Shown piece by piece: positions 1-13,000 of a DNA stretch of 64,000 nt (within the stretch, counting starts at the first letter, position 1; every line of letters starts with the position of its first letter). The notes under the pieces are model-generated. The model worked only from the letters and a program-made list of their open reading frames with translations. It ran no database searches and was not told the origin of the DNA. This DNA is from Primulina eburnea (Eukaryota > Streptophyta > Magnoliopsida > Lamiales > Gesneriaceae). The position numbers and the translations under genes are program-made. The DNA lies in contig NW_027331510.1 of assembly GCF_022965805.1 (NCBI RefSeq), positions 1,441,001 through 1,505,000 on the forward strand, read 5' to 3'.

Positions 1-1047
1 CTCGGAGGAGGAGATCAGAGGAGCGGTGCTTGAATGTGATGGTTCCAAAGCTCCGGGACCGGATGTATTTACTTTGGCTTTCTATCAAAAGAATTGGGAT
101 ACGATTAAAGCTGATCTTATGAAAGTGTTTGCTGAATTCTTTGAGGACAGAATTGTTAATGGAATTACGAATGAAACTTACATTTGCCTGGTCCCAAAGA
201 AACAAAATGCGACGAAGGTTAAAGACTTTAGACCAATCAGACTAATTACGAGCTTGTAAAAATTTTTGGCAAAAGTGTTGACGAACAGATTGAAGAAGGT
301 AATGAGCAAAACAATAGCGGAAAATCAGTGCGCTTTCATTAAAGGAAGACAGATAACATATTGTTGTCTCATAGCCAACGAAGTTGTAGAGGAGTATAGA
401 AGGAAAAAGAAAAAAGGATGGATACTGAAAATTGATTTGGAAAAGGCATATGACAATGTGGATTGGAGATTTTTAGATTTTGTGCTTCAAAAGAAGGGGT
501 TTGGGGATAGGTGGAGGAAATGGATTAGGGGATGCGTCTCTAACGTCTCGTTTTCGATATTCATCAATGGAAGACCAAGAGGGAAGTTAAAAGAGGAAAA
601 AGGCCTCAGAAAAGGAGACCCCTTATCCTCTTTTCTGTTTAATTTAGTGATTGATGGCTTGGGGAGATTGGTAGATAAGGCTAAGACAGTAAACGTTGTG
701 AGAGGACTTGTGGTCGGGAGAGATTAAATAGAAATTTCACATATTCAATTTGCGGATGACACTCTGTTCCTCGTCCAATATGAGAGACATGATGGCTGTG
801 GTCGAACTGCTTAAATTGTTCTGTCATAAATCGGGAGTGAAAATCAATTTTGAGAAAAGTGTTGTGTTGGGATTGAACTACTCAGATGACGAGGTTGTTG
901 GCGGTAACAGTTGGGTGCAAGAAAGAGCAGTGGCCGATTAAATACCTTGGGGCACCACTAGGAGGGAACCCAACGAAAATGGAATTTTGGGCACCGGTGG
1001 TTTCAAAAATGTCACATAAACTCGCAAGCTGGAAAAATGCAATTCTT
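1..1047 (+). pseudogene. LINE (L1-type) reverse transcriptase fragment, cut at both ends
   Basis: Fragment of the reverse transcriptase of a plant L1-type non-LTR retrotransposon. Seen in order: GPD and FRPIRLITSL (about 59-258), AFIKGRQI (about 329-355), the catalytic-Asp motif KIDLEKAYDNVDW (about 427-466), GLRKGDPLSSFLFN (about 602-645), QFADDT (about 749-764, the second catalytic Asp pair) and a KYLGAPLGG motif after it. The frame is broken by a TAA at 257-259, a TAA at 725-727, and frameshifts near 775 and 890. It matches 46593-47639 at about 99% by eye, including both stops, so it is a DNA-level copy of the LINE lying there. The left end runs off the window. The right end stops abruptly at about 1047, where the tandem array begins, so the last ~0.7 kb of the LINE and its poly(A) are absent. 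Non-functional. Confidence 0.93.
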
Positions 1048-4000
1048 TCAATGTCATGGAGGGCTTTGTGGATAATGTGAATTGTGCTCGAAAACGGATG
1101 TCGATACATGGGTTAAGAAATAAAATTCTTAATCAATCGAGAGGTTCCGCCAAGAAAGATCTCCAAAGTATGAGGGACACAATTCAAGGTATTCTAGATT
1201 TTTTCTTGAGGTACTTCATATTGGAGCTATTGTTGAACATTATCAACTTCTATAAATAAAGAAAACTTAAGATTTTTGTGTTGTATTAGAAATTTCTTCC
1301 TGTCTTTTAAAATTTATCGACATCTTGCAACTTCTTTCTTTAATTATCGTGTCATTAATGTGTACTACACCAAAAATACGAGAACATGATTTCTCTTACT
1401 TGATGTGAGATGCATGATATGTCATTTTAATGTAATTTCCAATTGATAGCATCATCCTCTATGATTCTAATTTTACGTGTCAGTTCTTGGTTTATTGGAA
1501 TTATCAACTTGCATCACTGACCTCGAGCTTTTAAATTTTGAAGTTAAGCCGGAAATCAACCTTTTTGAGAAGCTTGGCACAGGCCTTGACGAGAAGGTTA
1601 CCTGCTAAGTTTGATGGTTTGATCACGAAGAGATTGAGCGAGACAGAAGTTTTTCTAATTTTGGAGATATATGAAGATAAGTGATCTATCTCTTCCTTAT
1701 TTTTATCGTCTCTAGAATTGGTGGAGAAGGAAAGTTAGATGGTAAACATCCTAAGATCAAGTTACCTAAAATTTGACGCGAGATCTTGGTTTTTGCAAAA
1801 TAGTTCTTCTAACAGTTTCCATCCCCGAGGGATTTTTTTGCTGTAAGAGGAACTATTTTGTTTTGCAAGATTCTCTGCTAGTTAGTAATTTTAATAAGTA
1901 ATTGTTGTAAGATTAACATTCACATATTTAAATTTTTTTTAGAACTCTTCTCATGATTAATTTTTACCCGCAGTATTTGATTTGATGTCTTCCATGAGGA
2001 CCAAGAAAGATTGGTTGGCACTTTCGGATGATTTACGTTGCCAACCTTCATGTTGATATTACAAGTCAGAGGGTGAATTCGTATGTTAGAAGGTATGATT
2101 AAACAATGTACATGTAATTGTTTGCCTTTGTATCATTGTTTTTTCAGACTTGTTTATGGGTTCAATTATTCCATGGCTTTATTTTTTTGTTTCACAGTCC
2201 AGGCTTATTTGATCATTTTCATTAATCAATGTCATGGAGGGCTTTGTGGATAATGTGAATTGTGCTCGAAAACGGATGTCGATACATGGGTTAAGAAATA
2301 AAATTCTTAATCAATCGAGAGGTTCCGCCAAGAAAGATCTCCAAAGTATGAGGGACACAATTCAAGGTATTCTAGATTTTTTCTTGAGGTACTTCATATT
2401 GGAGCTATTGTTGAACATTATCAACTTCTATAAATAAAGAAAACTTAAGATTTTTGTGTTGTATTAGAAATTTCTTCCTGTCTTTTAAAATTTATCGACA
2501 TCTTGCAACTTCTTTCTTTAATTATCGTGTCATTAATGTGTACTACACCAAAAATACGAGAACATGATTTCTCTTACTTGATGTGAGATGCATGATATGT
2601 CATTTTAATGTAATTTCCAATTGATAGCATCATCCTCTATGATTCTAATTTTACGTGTCAGTTCTTGGTTTATTGGAATTATCAACTTGCATCACTGACC
2701 TCGAGCTTTTAAATTTTGAAGTTAAGCCGGAAATCAACCTTTTTGAGAAGCTTGGCACAGGCCTTGACGAGAAGGTTACCTGCTAAGTTTGATGGTTTGA
2801 TCACGAAGAGATTGAGCGAGACAGAAGTTTTTCTAATTTTGGAGATATATGAAGATAAGTGATCTATCTCTTCCTTATTTTTATCGTCTCTAGAATTGGT
2901 GGAGAAGGAAAGTTAGATGGTAAACATCCTAAGATCAAGTTACCTAAAATTTGACGCGAGATCTTGGTTTTTGCAAAATAGTTCTTCTAACAGTTTCCAT
3001 CCCCGAGGGATTTTTTTGCTGTAAGAGGAACTATTTTGTTTTGCAAGATTCTCTGCTAGTTAGTAATTTTAATAAGTAATTGTTGTAAGATTAACATTCA
3101 CATATTTAAATTTTTTTTAGAACTCTTCTCATGATTAATTTTTACCCGCAGTATTTGATTTGATGTCTTCCATGAGGACCAAGAAAGATTGGTTGGCACT
3201 TTCGGATGATTTACGTTGCCAACCTTCATGTTGATATTACAAGTCAGAGGGTGAATTCGTATGTTAGAAGGTATGATTAAACAATGTACATGTAATTGTT
3301 TGCCTTTGTATCATTGTTTTTTCAGACTTGTTTATGGGTTCAATTATTCCATGGCTTTATTTTTTTGTTTCACAGTCCAGGCTTATTTGATCATTTTCAT
3401 TAATCAATGTCATGGAGGGCTTTGTGGATAATGTGAATTGTGCTCGAAAACGGATGTCGATACATGGGTTAAGAAATAAAATTCTTAATCAATCGAGAGG
3501 TTCCGCCAAGAAAGATCTCCAAAGTATGAGGGACACAATTCAAGGTATTCTAGATTTTTTCTTGAGGTACTTCATATTGGAGCTATTGTTGAACATTATC
3601 AACTTCTATAAATAAAGAAAACTTAAGATTTTTGTGTTGTATTAGAAATTTCTTCCTGTCTTTTAAAATTTATCGACATCTTGCAACTTCTTTCTTTAAT
3701 TATCGTGTCATTAATGTGTACTACACCAAAAATACGAGAACATGATTTCTCTTACTTGATGTGAGATGCATGATATGTCATTTTAATGTAATTTCCAATT
3801 GATAGCATCATCCTCTATGATTCTAATTTTACGTGTCAGTTCTTGGTTTATTGGAATTATCAACTTGCATCACTGACCTCGAGCTTTTAAATTTTGAAGT
3901 TAAGCCGGAAATCAACCTTTTTGAGAAGCTTGGCACAGGCCTTGACGAGAAGGTTACCTGCTAAGTTTGATGGTTTGATCACGAAGAGATTGAGCGAGAC

Positions 4001-7000
4001 AGAAGTTTTTCTAATTTTGGAGATATATGAAGATAAGTGATCTATCTCTTCCTTATTTTTATCGTCTCTAGAATTGGTGGAGAAGGAAAGTTAGATGGTA
4101 AACATCCTAAGATCAAGTTACCTAAAATTTGACGCGAGATCTTGGTTTTTGCAAAATAGTTCTTCTAACAGTTTCCATCCCCGAGGGATTTTTTTGCTGT
4201 AAGAGGAACTATTTTGTTTTGCAAGATTCTCTGCTAGTTAGTAATTTTAATAAGTAATTGTTGTAAGATTAACATTCACATATTTAAATTTTTTTTAGAA
4301 CTCTTCTCATGATTAATTTTTACCCGCAGTATTTGATTTGATGTCTTCCATGAGGACCAAGAAAGATTGGTTGGCACTTTCGGATGATTTACGTTGCCAA
4401 CCTTCATGTTGATATTACAAGTCAGAGGGTGAATTCGTATGTTAGAAGGTATGATTAAACAATGTACATGTAATTGTTTGCCTTTGTATCATTGTTTTTT
4501 CAGACTTGTTTATGGGTTCAATTATTCCATGGCTTTATTTTTTTGTTTCACAGTCCAGGCTTATTTGATCATTTTCATTAATCAATGTCATGGAGGGCTT
4601 TGTGGATAATGTGAATTGTGCTCGAAAACGGATGTCGATACATGGGTTAAGAAATAAAATTCTTAATCAATCGAGAGGTTCCGCCAAGAAAGATCTCCAA
4701 AGTAGGAGGGACACAATTCAAGGTATTCTAGATTTTTTCTTGAGGTACTTCATATTGGAGCTATTGTTGAACATTATCAACTTCTATAAATAAAGAAAAC
4801 TTAAGATTTTTGTGTTGTATTAGAAATTTCTTCCTGTCTTTTAAAATTTATCGACATCTTGCAACTTCTTTCTTTAATTATCGTGTCATTAATGTGTACT
4901 ACACCAAAAATACGAGAACATGATTTCTCTTACTTGATGTGAGATGCATGATATGTCATTTTAATGTAATTTCCAATTGATAGCATCATCCTCTATGATT
5001 CTAATTTTACGTGTCAGTTCTTGGTTTATTGGAATTATCAACTTGCATCACTGACCTCGAGCTTTTAAATTTTGAAGTTAAGCCGGAAATCAACCTTTTT
5101 GAGAAGCTTGGCACAGGCCTTGACGAGAAGGTTACCTGCTAAGTTTGATGGTTTGATCACGAAGAGATTGAGCGAGACAGAAGTTTTTCTAATTTTGGAG
5201 ATATATGAAGATAAGTGATCTATCTCTTCCTTATTTTTATCGTCTCTAGAATTGGTGGAGAAGGAAAGTTAGATGGTAAACATCCTAAGATCAAGTTACC
5301 TAAAATTTGACGCGAGATCTTGGTTTTTGCAAAATAGTTCTTCTAACAGTTTCCATCCCCGAGGGATTTTTTTGCTGTAAGAGGAACTATTTTGTTTTGC
5401 AAGATTCTCTGCTAGTTAGTAATTTTAATAAGTAATTGTTGTAAGATTAACATTCACATATTTAAATTTTTTTTAGAACTCTTCTCATGATTAATTTTTA
5501 CCTGCAGTATTTGATTTGATGTCTTCCATGAGGACCAAGAAAGATTGGTTGGCACTTTCGAATGATTTACGTTGCCAACCTTCATGTTGATATTACAAGT
5601 CAGAGGGTGAATTCGTATTTTAGAAGGTATGATTAAACATTGTACATGTAATTGTTTGCCTTTGTATCATTGTTTTTTCAGACTTGTTTATGGGTTCAAT
5701 TATTCCATGGCTTTATTTTTTTGTTTCACAGTCCAGGCTTATTTGATCATTTTCATTAATCAATGTCATGGAGGGCTTTGTGGATAATGTGAATTGTGCT
5801 CGAAAACGGATGTCGATACATGGGTTAAGAAATAAAATTCTTAATCAATCGAGAGGTTCCGCCAAGAAAGATCTCCAAAGTAGGAGGGACACAATTCAAG
5901 GTATTCTAGATTTTTTCTTGAGGTACTTCATATTGGAGCTATTGTTGAACATTATCAACTTCTATAAATAAAGAAAACTTAAGATTTTTGTGTTGTATTA
6001 GAAATTTCTTCCTGTCTTTTAAAATTTATCGACATCTTGCAACTTCTTTCTGTAATTATCGTGTCATTAATGTGTACTACACCAAAAATACGAGAACATG
6101 ATTTCTCTTACTTGATGTGAGATGCATGATATGTCATTTTAATGTAATTTCCAATTGATAGCATCATCCTCTATGATTCTAATTTTACGTGGCAGTTCTT
6201 TGTTTATTGGTATTATCAACTTGCATCACTGACCTCGAGCTTTTAAATTTTGAAGTTAAGCCGGAAATCAACCTTTTTGAGAAGCTTGACGAGAAGGTTA
6301 CCTGCTAAGTTTGATGGTTTGATCACGAAGAGATTGAGCGAGACAGAAGTTTTTCTAATTTTGGAGATATATGAAGATAAGTGATCTATCTCTTCCTTAT
6401 TTTTATCGTCTCTAGAATTGGTGGAGAAGGAAAGTTAGATGGTAAACATCCTAAGATCAAGTTACCTAAAATTTGACGCGAGATCTTGGTTTTTGCAAAA
6501 TAGTTCTTCTAACAGTTTCCATCCCCGAGGGATTTTTTTGCTGTAAGAGGAACTATTTTGTTTTGCAAGATTCTCTGCTAGTTAGTAATTTTAATAAGTA
6601 ATTGTTGTAAGATTAACATTCACATATTTAAATTTTTTTTAGAACTCTTCTCATGATTAATTTTTACCCGCAGTATTTGATTTGATGTCTTCCATGAGGA
6701 CCAAGAAAGATTGGTTGGCACTTTCGGATGATTTACGTTGCCAACCTTCATGTTGATATTACAAGTCAGAGGGTGAATTCGTATGTTAGAAGGTATGATT
6801 AAACAATGTACATGTAATTGTTTGCCTTTGTATCATTGTTTTTTCAGACTTGTTTATGGGTTCAATTATTCCATGGCTTTATTTTTTTGTTTCACTGTCC
6901 AGGCTTATTTGATCATTTTCATTAATCAATGTCATGGAGGGCTTTGTGGATAATGTGAATTGTGCTCGAAAACGGATGTCGATACATGGGTTAAGAAATA

Positions 7001-10000
7001 AAATTCTTAATCAATCGAGAGGTTCCGCCAAGAAAGATCTCCAAAGTATGAGGGACACAATTCAAGGTATTCTAGATTTTTTCTTGAGGTACTTCATATT
7101 GGAGCTATTGTTGAACATTATCAACTTCTATAAATAAAGAAAACTTAAGATTTTTGTGTTGTATTAGAAATTTCTTCCTGTCTTTTAAAATTTATCGACA
7201 TCTTGCAACTTCTTTCTTTAATTATCGTGTCATTAATGTGTACTACACCAAAAATACGAGAACATGATTTCTCTTACTTGATGTGAGATGCATGATATGT
7301 CATTTTAATGTAATTTCCAATTGATAGCATCATCCTCTATGATTCTAATTTTACGTGTCAGTTCTTGGTTTATTGGAATTATCAACTTGCATCACTGACC
7401 TCGAGCTTTTAAATTTTGAAGTTAAGCCGGAAATCAACCTTTTTGAGAAGCTTGGCACAGGCCTTGACGAGAAGGTTACCTGCTAAGTTTGATGGTTTGA
7501 TCACGAAGAGATTGAGCGAGACAGAAGTTTTTCTAATTTTGGAGATATATGAAGATAAGTGATCTATCTCTTCCTTATTTTTATCGTCTCTAGAATTGGT
7601 GGAGAAGGAAAGTTAGATGGTAAACATCCTAAGATCAAGTTACCTAAAATTTGACGCGAGATCTTGGTTTTTGCAAAATAGTTCTTCTAACAGTTTCCAT
7701 CCCCGAGGGATTTTTTTGCTGTAAGAGGAACTATTTTGTTTTGCAAGATTCTCTGCTAGTTAGTAATTTTAATAAGTAATTGTTGTAAGATTAACATTCA
7801 CATATTTAAATTTTTTTTAGAACTCTTCTCATGATTAATTTTTACCTGCAGTATTTGATTTGATGTCTTCCATGAGGACCAAGAAAGATTGGTTGGCACT
7901 TTCGAATGATTTACGTTGCCAACCTTCATGTTGGTATTACAAGTCAGAGGGTGAATTCGTATTTTAGAAGGTATGATTAAACATTGTACATGTAATTGTT
8001 TGCCTTTGTATCATTGTTTTTTCAGACTTGTTTATGGGTTCAATTATTCCATGGCTTTATTTTTTTGTTTCACAGTCCAGGCTTATTTGATCATTTTCAT
8101 TAATCAATGTCATGGAGGGCTTTGTGGATAATGTGAATTGTGCTCGAAAACGGATGTCGATACATGGGTTAAGAAATAAAATTCTTAATCAATCGAGAGG
8201 TTCCGCCAAGAAAGATCTCCAAAGTAGGAGGGACACAATTCAAGGTATTCTAGATTTTTTCTTGAGGTACTTCATATTGGAGCTATTGTTGAACATTATC
8301 AACTTCTATAAATAAAGAAAACTTAAGATTTTTGTGTTGTATTAGAAATTTCTTCCTGTCTTTTAAAATTTATCGACATCTTGCAACTTCTTTCTGTAAT
8401 TATCGTGTCATTAATGTGTACTACACCAAAAATACGAGAACATGATTTCTCTTACTTGATGTGAGATGCATGATATGTCATTTTAATGTAATTTCCAATT
8501 GATAGCATCATCCTCTATGATTCTAATTTTACGTGGCAGTTCTTTGTTTATTGGTATTATCAACTTGCATCACTGACCTCGAGCTTTTAAATTTTGAAGT
8601 TAAGCCGGAAATCAACCTTTTTGAGAAGCTTGACGAGAAGGTTACCTGCTAAGTTTGATGGTTTGATCACGAAGAGATTGAGCGAGACAGAAGTTTTTCT
8701 AATTTTGGAGATATATGAAGATAAGTGATCTATCTCTTCCTTATTTTTATCGTCTCTAGAATTGGTGGAGAAGGAAAGTTAGATGGTAAACATCCTAAGA
8801 TCAAGTTACCTAAAATTTGACGCGAGATCTTGGTTTTTGCAAAATAGTTCTTCTAACAGTTTCCATCCCCGAGGGATTTTTTTGCTGTAAGAGGAACTAT
8901 TTTGTTTTGCAAGATTCTCTGCTAGTTAGTAATTTTAATAAGTAATTGTTGTAAGATTAACATTCACATATTTAAATTTTTTTTAGAACTCTTCTCATGA
9001 TTAATTTTTACCTGCAGTATTTGATTTGATGTCTTCCATGAGGACCAAGAAAGATTGGTTGGCACTTTCGAATGATTTACGTTGCCAACCTTCATGTTGA
9101 TATTACAAGTCAGAGGGTGAATTCGTATTTTAGAAGGTATGATTAAACATTGTACATGTAATTGTTTGCCTTTGTATCATTGGTTTTTCAGACTTGTTTA
9201 TGGGTTCAATTATTCCATGGCTTTATTTTTTTGTTTCACAGTCCAGGCTTATTTGATCATTTTCATTAATCAATGTCATGGAGGGCTTTGTGGATAATGT
9301 GAATTGTGCTCGAAAACGGATGTCGATACATGGGTTAAGAAATAAAATTCTTAACCAATCGAGAGGTTCCGCCAAGAAAGATCTCCAAAGTAGGAGGGAC
9401 ACAATTCAAGGTATTCTAGATTTTTTCTTGAGGTACTTCATATTGGAGCTATTGTTGAACATTATCAACTTCTATAAATAAAGAAAACTTAAGTTTTTTG
9501 TGTTGTATTAGAAATTTCTTCCTGTCTTTTAAAATTTATCGACATCTTGCAACTTCTTTCTTTAATTATCGTGTCATTAATGTGTACTACACCAAAAATA
9601 CGAGAACATGATTTCTCTTACTTGATGTGAGATGCATGATATGTCATTTTAATGTAATTTCCAATTGATAGCATCATCCTCTATGATTCTAATTTTACGT
9701 GGCAGTTCTTAGTTTATTGGTATTATCAACTTGCGTCACTGACCTCGAGGTTTTAAATTTTGAAGTTAAGCCGGGAATCAACCTTTTTGAGAAGCTTGAC
9801 GAGAAGGTTACCTGCTAAGTTTGATGGTTTGATCACGAAGAGATTGAGCGAGACAGAAGTTTTTCTAATTTTGGAGATATATGAAGATAAGTGATCTATC
9901 TCTTCCTTATTTTTATCGTCTCTAGAATTGGTGGAGAAGGAAAGTTAGATGGTAAACATCCTAAGATCAAAATTTGACGCGAGATCTTGGTTTTTGCAAA

Positions 10001-13000
10001 ATAGTTCTTCTAACAGTTTCCATCCCCGAGGGATTTTTTTGCTGTAAGAGGAACTATTTTGTTTTGCAAGATTCTCTGCTAGTTAGTAATTTTAATAAGT
10101 AATTGTTGTAAGATTAACATTCACATATTTAAATTTTTTTTAGAACTCTTCTCATGATTAATTTTTACCCGCAGTATTTGATTTGATGTCTTCCATGAGG
10201 ACCAAGAAAGATTGGTTGGCACTTTCGGATGATTTACGTTGCCAACCTTCATGTTGATATTACAAGTCAGAGGGTGAATTCGTATGTTAGAAGGTATGAT
10301 TAAACAATGTACATGTAATTGTTTGCCTTTGTATCATTGGTTTTTCAGACTTGTTTATGGGTTCAATTATTCCATGGCTTTATTTTTTTGTTTCACAGTC
10401 CAGGCTTATTTGATCATTTTCATTAATCAATGTCATGGAGGGCTTTGTGGATAATGTGAATTGTGCTCGAAAACGGATGTCGATACATGGGTTAAGAAAT
10501 AAAATTCTTAATCAATCGAGAGGTTCCGCCAAGAAAGATCTCCAAAGTATGAGGGACACAATTCAAGGTATTCTAGATTTTTTCTTGAGGTACTTCATAT
10601 TGGAGCTATTGTTGAACATTATCAACTTCTATAAATAAAGAAAACTTAAGATTTTTGTGTTGTATTAGAAATTTCTTCCTGTCTTTTAAAATTTATCGAC
10701 ATCTTGCAACTTCTTTCTTTAATTATCGTGTCATTAATGTGTACTACACCAAAAATACGAGAACATGATTTCTCTTACTTGATGTGAGATGCATGATATG
10801 TCATTTTAATGTAATTTCCAATTGATAGCATCATCCTCTATGATTCTAATTTTACGTGTCAGTTCTTGGTTTATTGGAATTATCAACTTGCATCACTGAC
10901 CTCGAGCTTTTAAATTTTGAAGTTAAGCCGGAAATCAACCTTTTTGAGAAGCTTGGCACAGGCCTTGACGAGAAGGTTACCTGCTAAGTTTGATGGTTTG
11001 ATCACGAAGAGATTGAGCGAGACAGAAGTTTTTCTAATTTTGGAGATATATGAAGATAAGTGATCTATCTCTTCCTTATTTTTATCGTCTCTAGAATTGG
11101 TGGAGAAGGAAAGTTAGATGGTAAACATCCTAAGATCAAGTTACCTAAAATTTGACGCGAGATCTTGGTTTTTGCAAAATAGTTCTTCTAACAGTTTCCA
11201 TCCCCGAGGGATTTTTTTGCTGTAAGAGGAACTATTTTGTTTTGCAAGATTCTCTGCTAGTTAGTAATTTTAATAAGTAATTGTTGTAAGATTAACATTC
11301 ACATATTTAAATTTTTTTTAGAACTCTTCTCATGATTAATTTTTACCCGCAGTATTTGATTTGATGTCTTCCATGAGGACCAAGAAAGATTGGTTGGCAC
11401 TTTCGGATGATTTACGTTGCCAACCTTCATGTTGATATTACAAGTCAGAGGGTGAATTCGTATTTTAGAAGGTATGATTAAACATTGTACATGTAATTGT
11501 TTGCCTTTGTATCATTGTTTTTTCAGACTTGTTTATGGGTTCAAATATTCCATGGCTTTATTTTTTTGTTTCACAGTCCAGGCTTATTTGATCATTTTCA
11601 TTAATCAATGTCATGGAGGGCTTTGTGGATAATGTGAATTGTGCTCGAAAACGGATGTCGATACATGGGTTAAGAAATAAAATTCTTAATCAATCGAGAG
11701 GTTCCGCCAAGAAAGATCTCCAAAGTATGAGGGACACAATTCAAGGTATTCTAGATTTTTTCTTGAGGTACTTCATATTGGAGCTATTGTTGAACATTAT
11801 CAACTTCTATAAATAAAGAAAACTTAAGATTTTTGTGTTGTATTAGAAATTTCTTCCTGTCTTTTAAAATTTATCGACATCTTGCAACTTCTTTCTTTAA
11901 TTATCGTGTCATTAATGTGTACTACACCAAAAATACGAGAACATGATTTCTCTTACTTGATGTGAGATGCATGATATGTCATTTTAATGTAATTTCCAAT
12001 TGATAGCATCATCCTCTATGATTCTAATTTTACGTGTCAGTTCTTGGTTTATTGGAATTATCAACTTGCATCACTGACCTCGAGCTTTTAAATTTTGAAG
12101 TTAAGCCGGAAATCAACCTTTTTGAGAAGCTTGGCACAGGCCTTGACGAGAAGGTTACCTGCTAAGTTTGATGGTTTGATCACGAAGAGATTGAGCGAGA
12201 CAGAAGTTTTTCTAATTTTGGAGATATATGAAGATAAGTGATCTATCTCTTCCTTATTTTTATCGTCTCTAGAATTGGTGGAGAAGGAAAGTTAGATGGT
12301 AAACATCCTAAGATCAAGTTACCTAAAATTTGACGCGAGATCTTGGTTTTTGCAAAATAGTTCTTCTAACAGTTTCCATCCCCGAGGGATTTTTTTGCTG
12401 TAAGAGGAACTATTTTGTTTTGCAAGATTCTCTGCTAGTTAGTAATTTTAATAAGTAATTGTTGTAAGATTAACATTCACATATTTAAATTTTTTTTAGA
12501 ACTCTTCTCATGATTAATTTTTACCTGCAGTATTTGATTTGATGTCTTCCATGAGGACCAAGAAAGATTGGTTGGCACTTTCGAATGATTTACGTTGCCA
12601 ACCTTCATGTTGATATTACAAGTCAGAGGGTGAATTCGTATTTTAGAAGGTATGATTAAACATTGTACATGTAATTGTTTGCCTTTGTATCATTGTTTTT
12701 TCAGACTTGTTTATGGGTTCAATTATTCCATGGCTTTATTTTTTTGTTTCACAGTCCAGGCTTATTTGATCATTTTCATTAATCAATGTCATGGAGGGCT
12801 TTGTGGATAATGTGAATTGTGCTCGAAAACGGATGTCGATACATGGGTTAAGAAATAAAATTCTTAATCAATCGAGAGGTTCCGCCAAGAAAGATCTCCA
12901 AAGTAGGAGGGACACAATTCAAGGTATTCTAGATTTTTTCTTGAGGTACTTCATATTGGAGCTATTGTTGAACATTATCAACTTCTATAAATAAAGAAAA

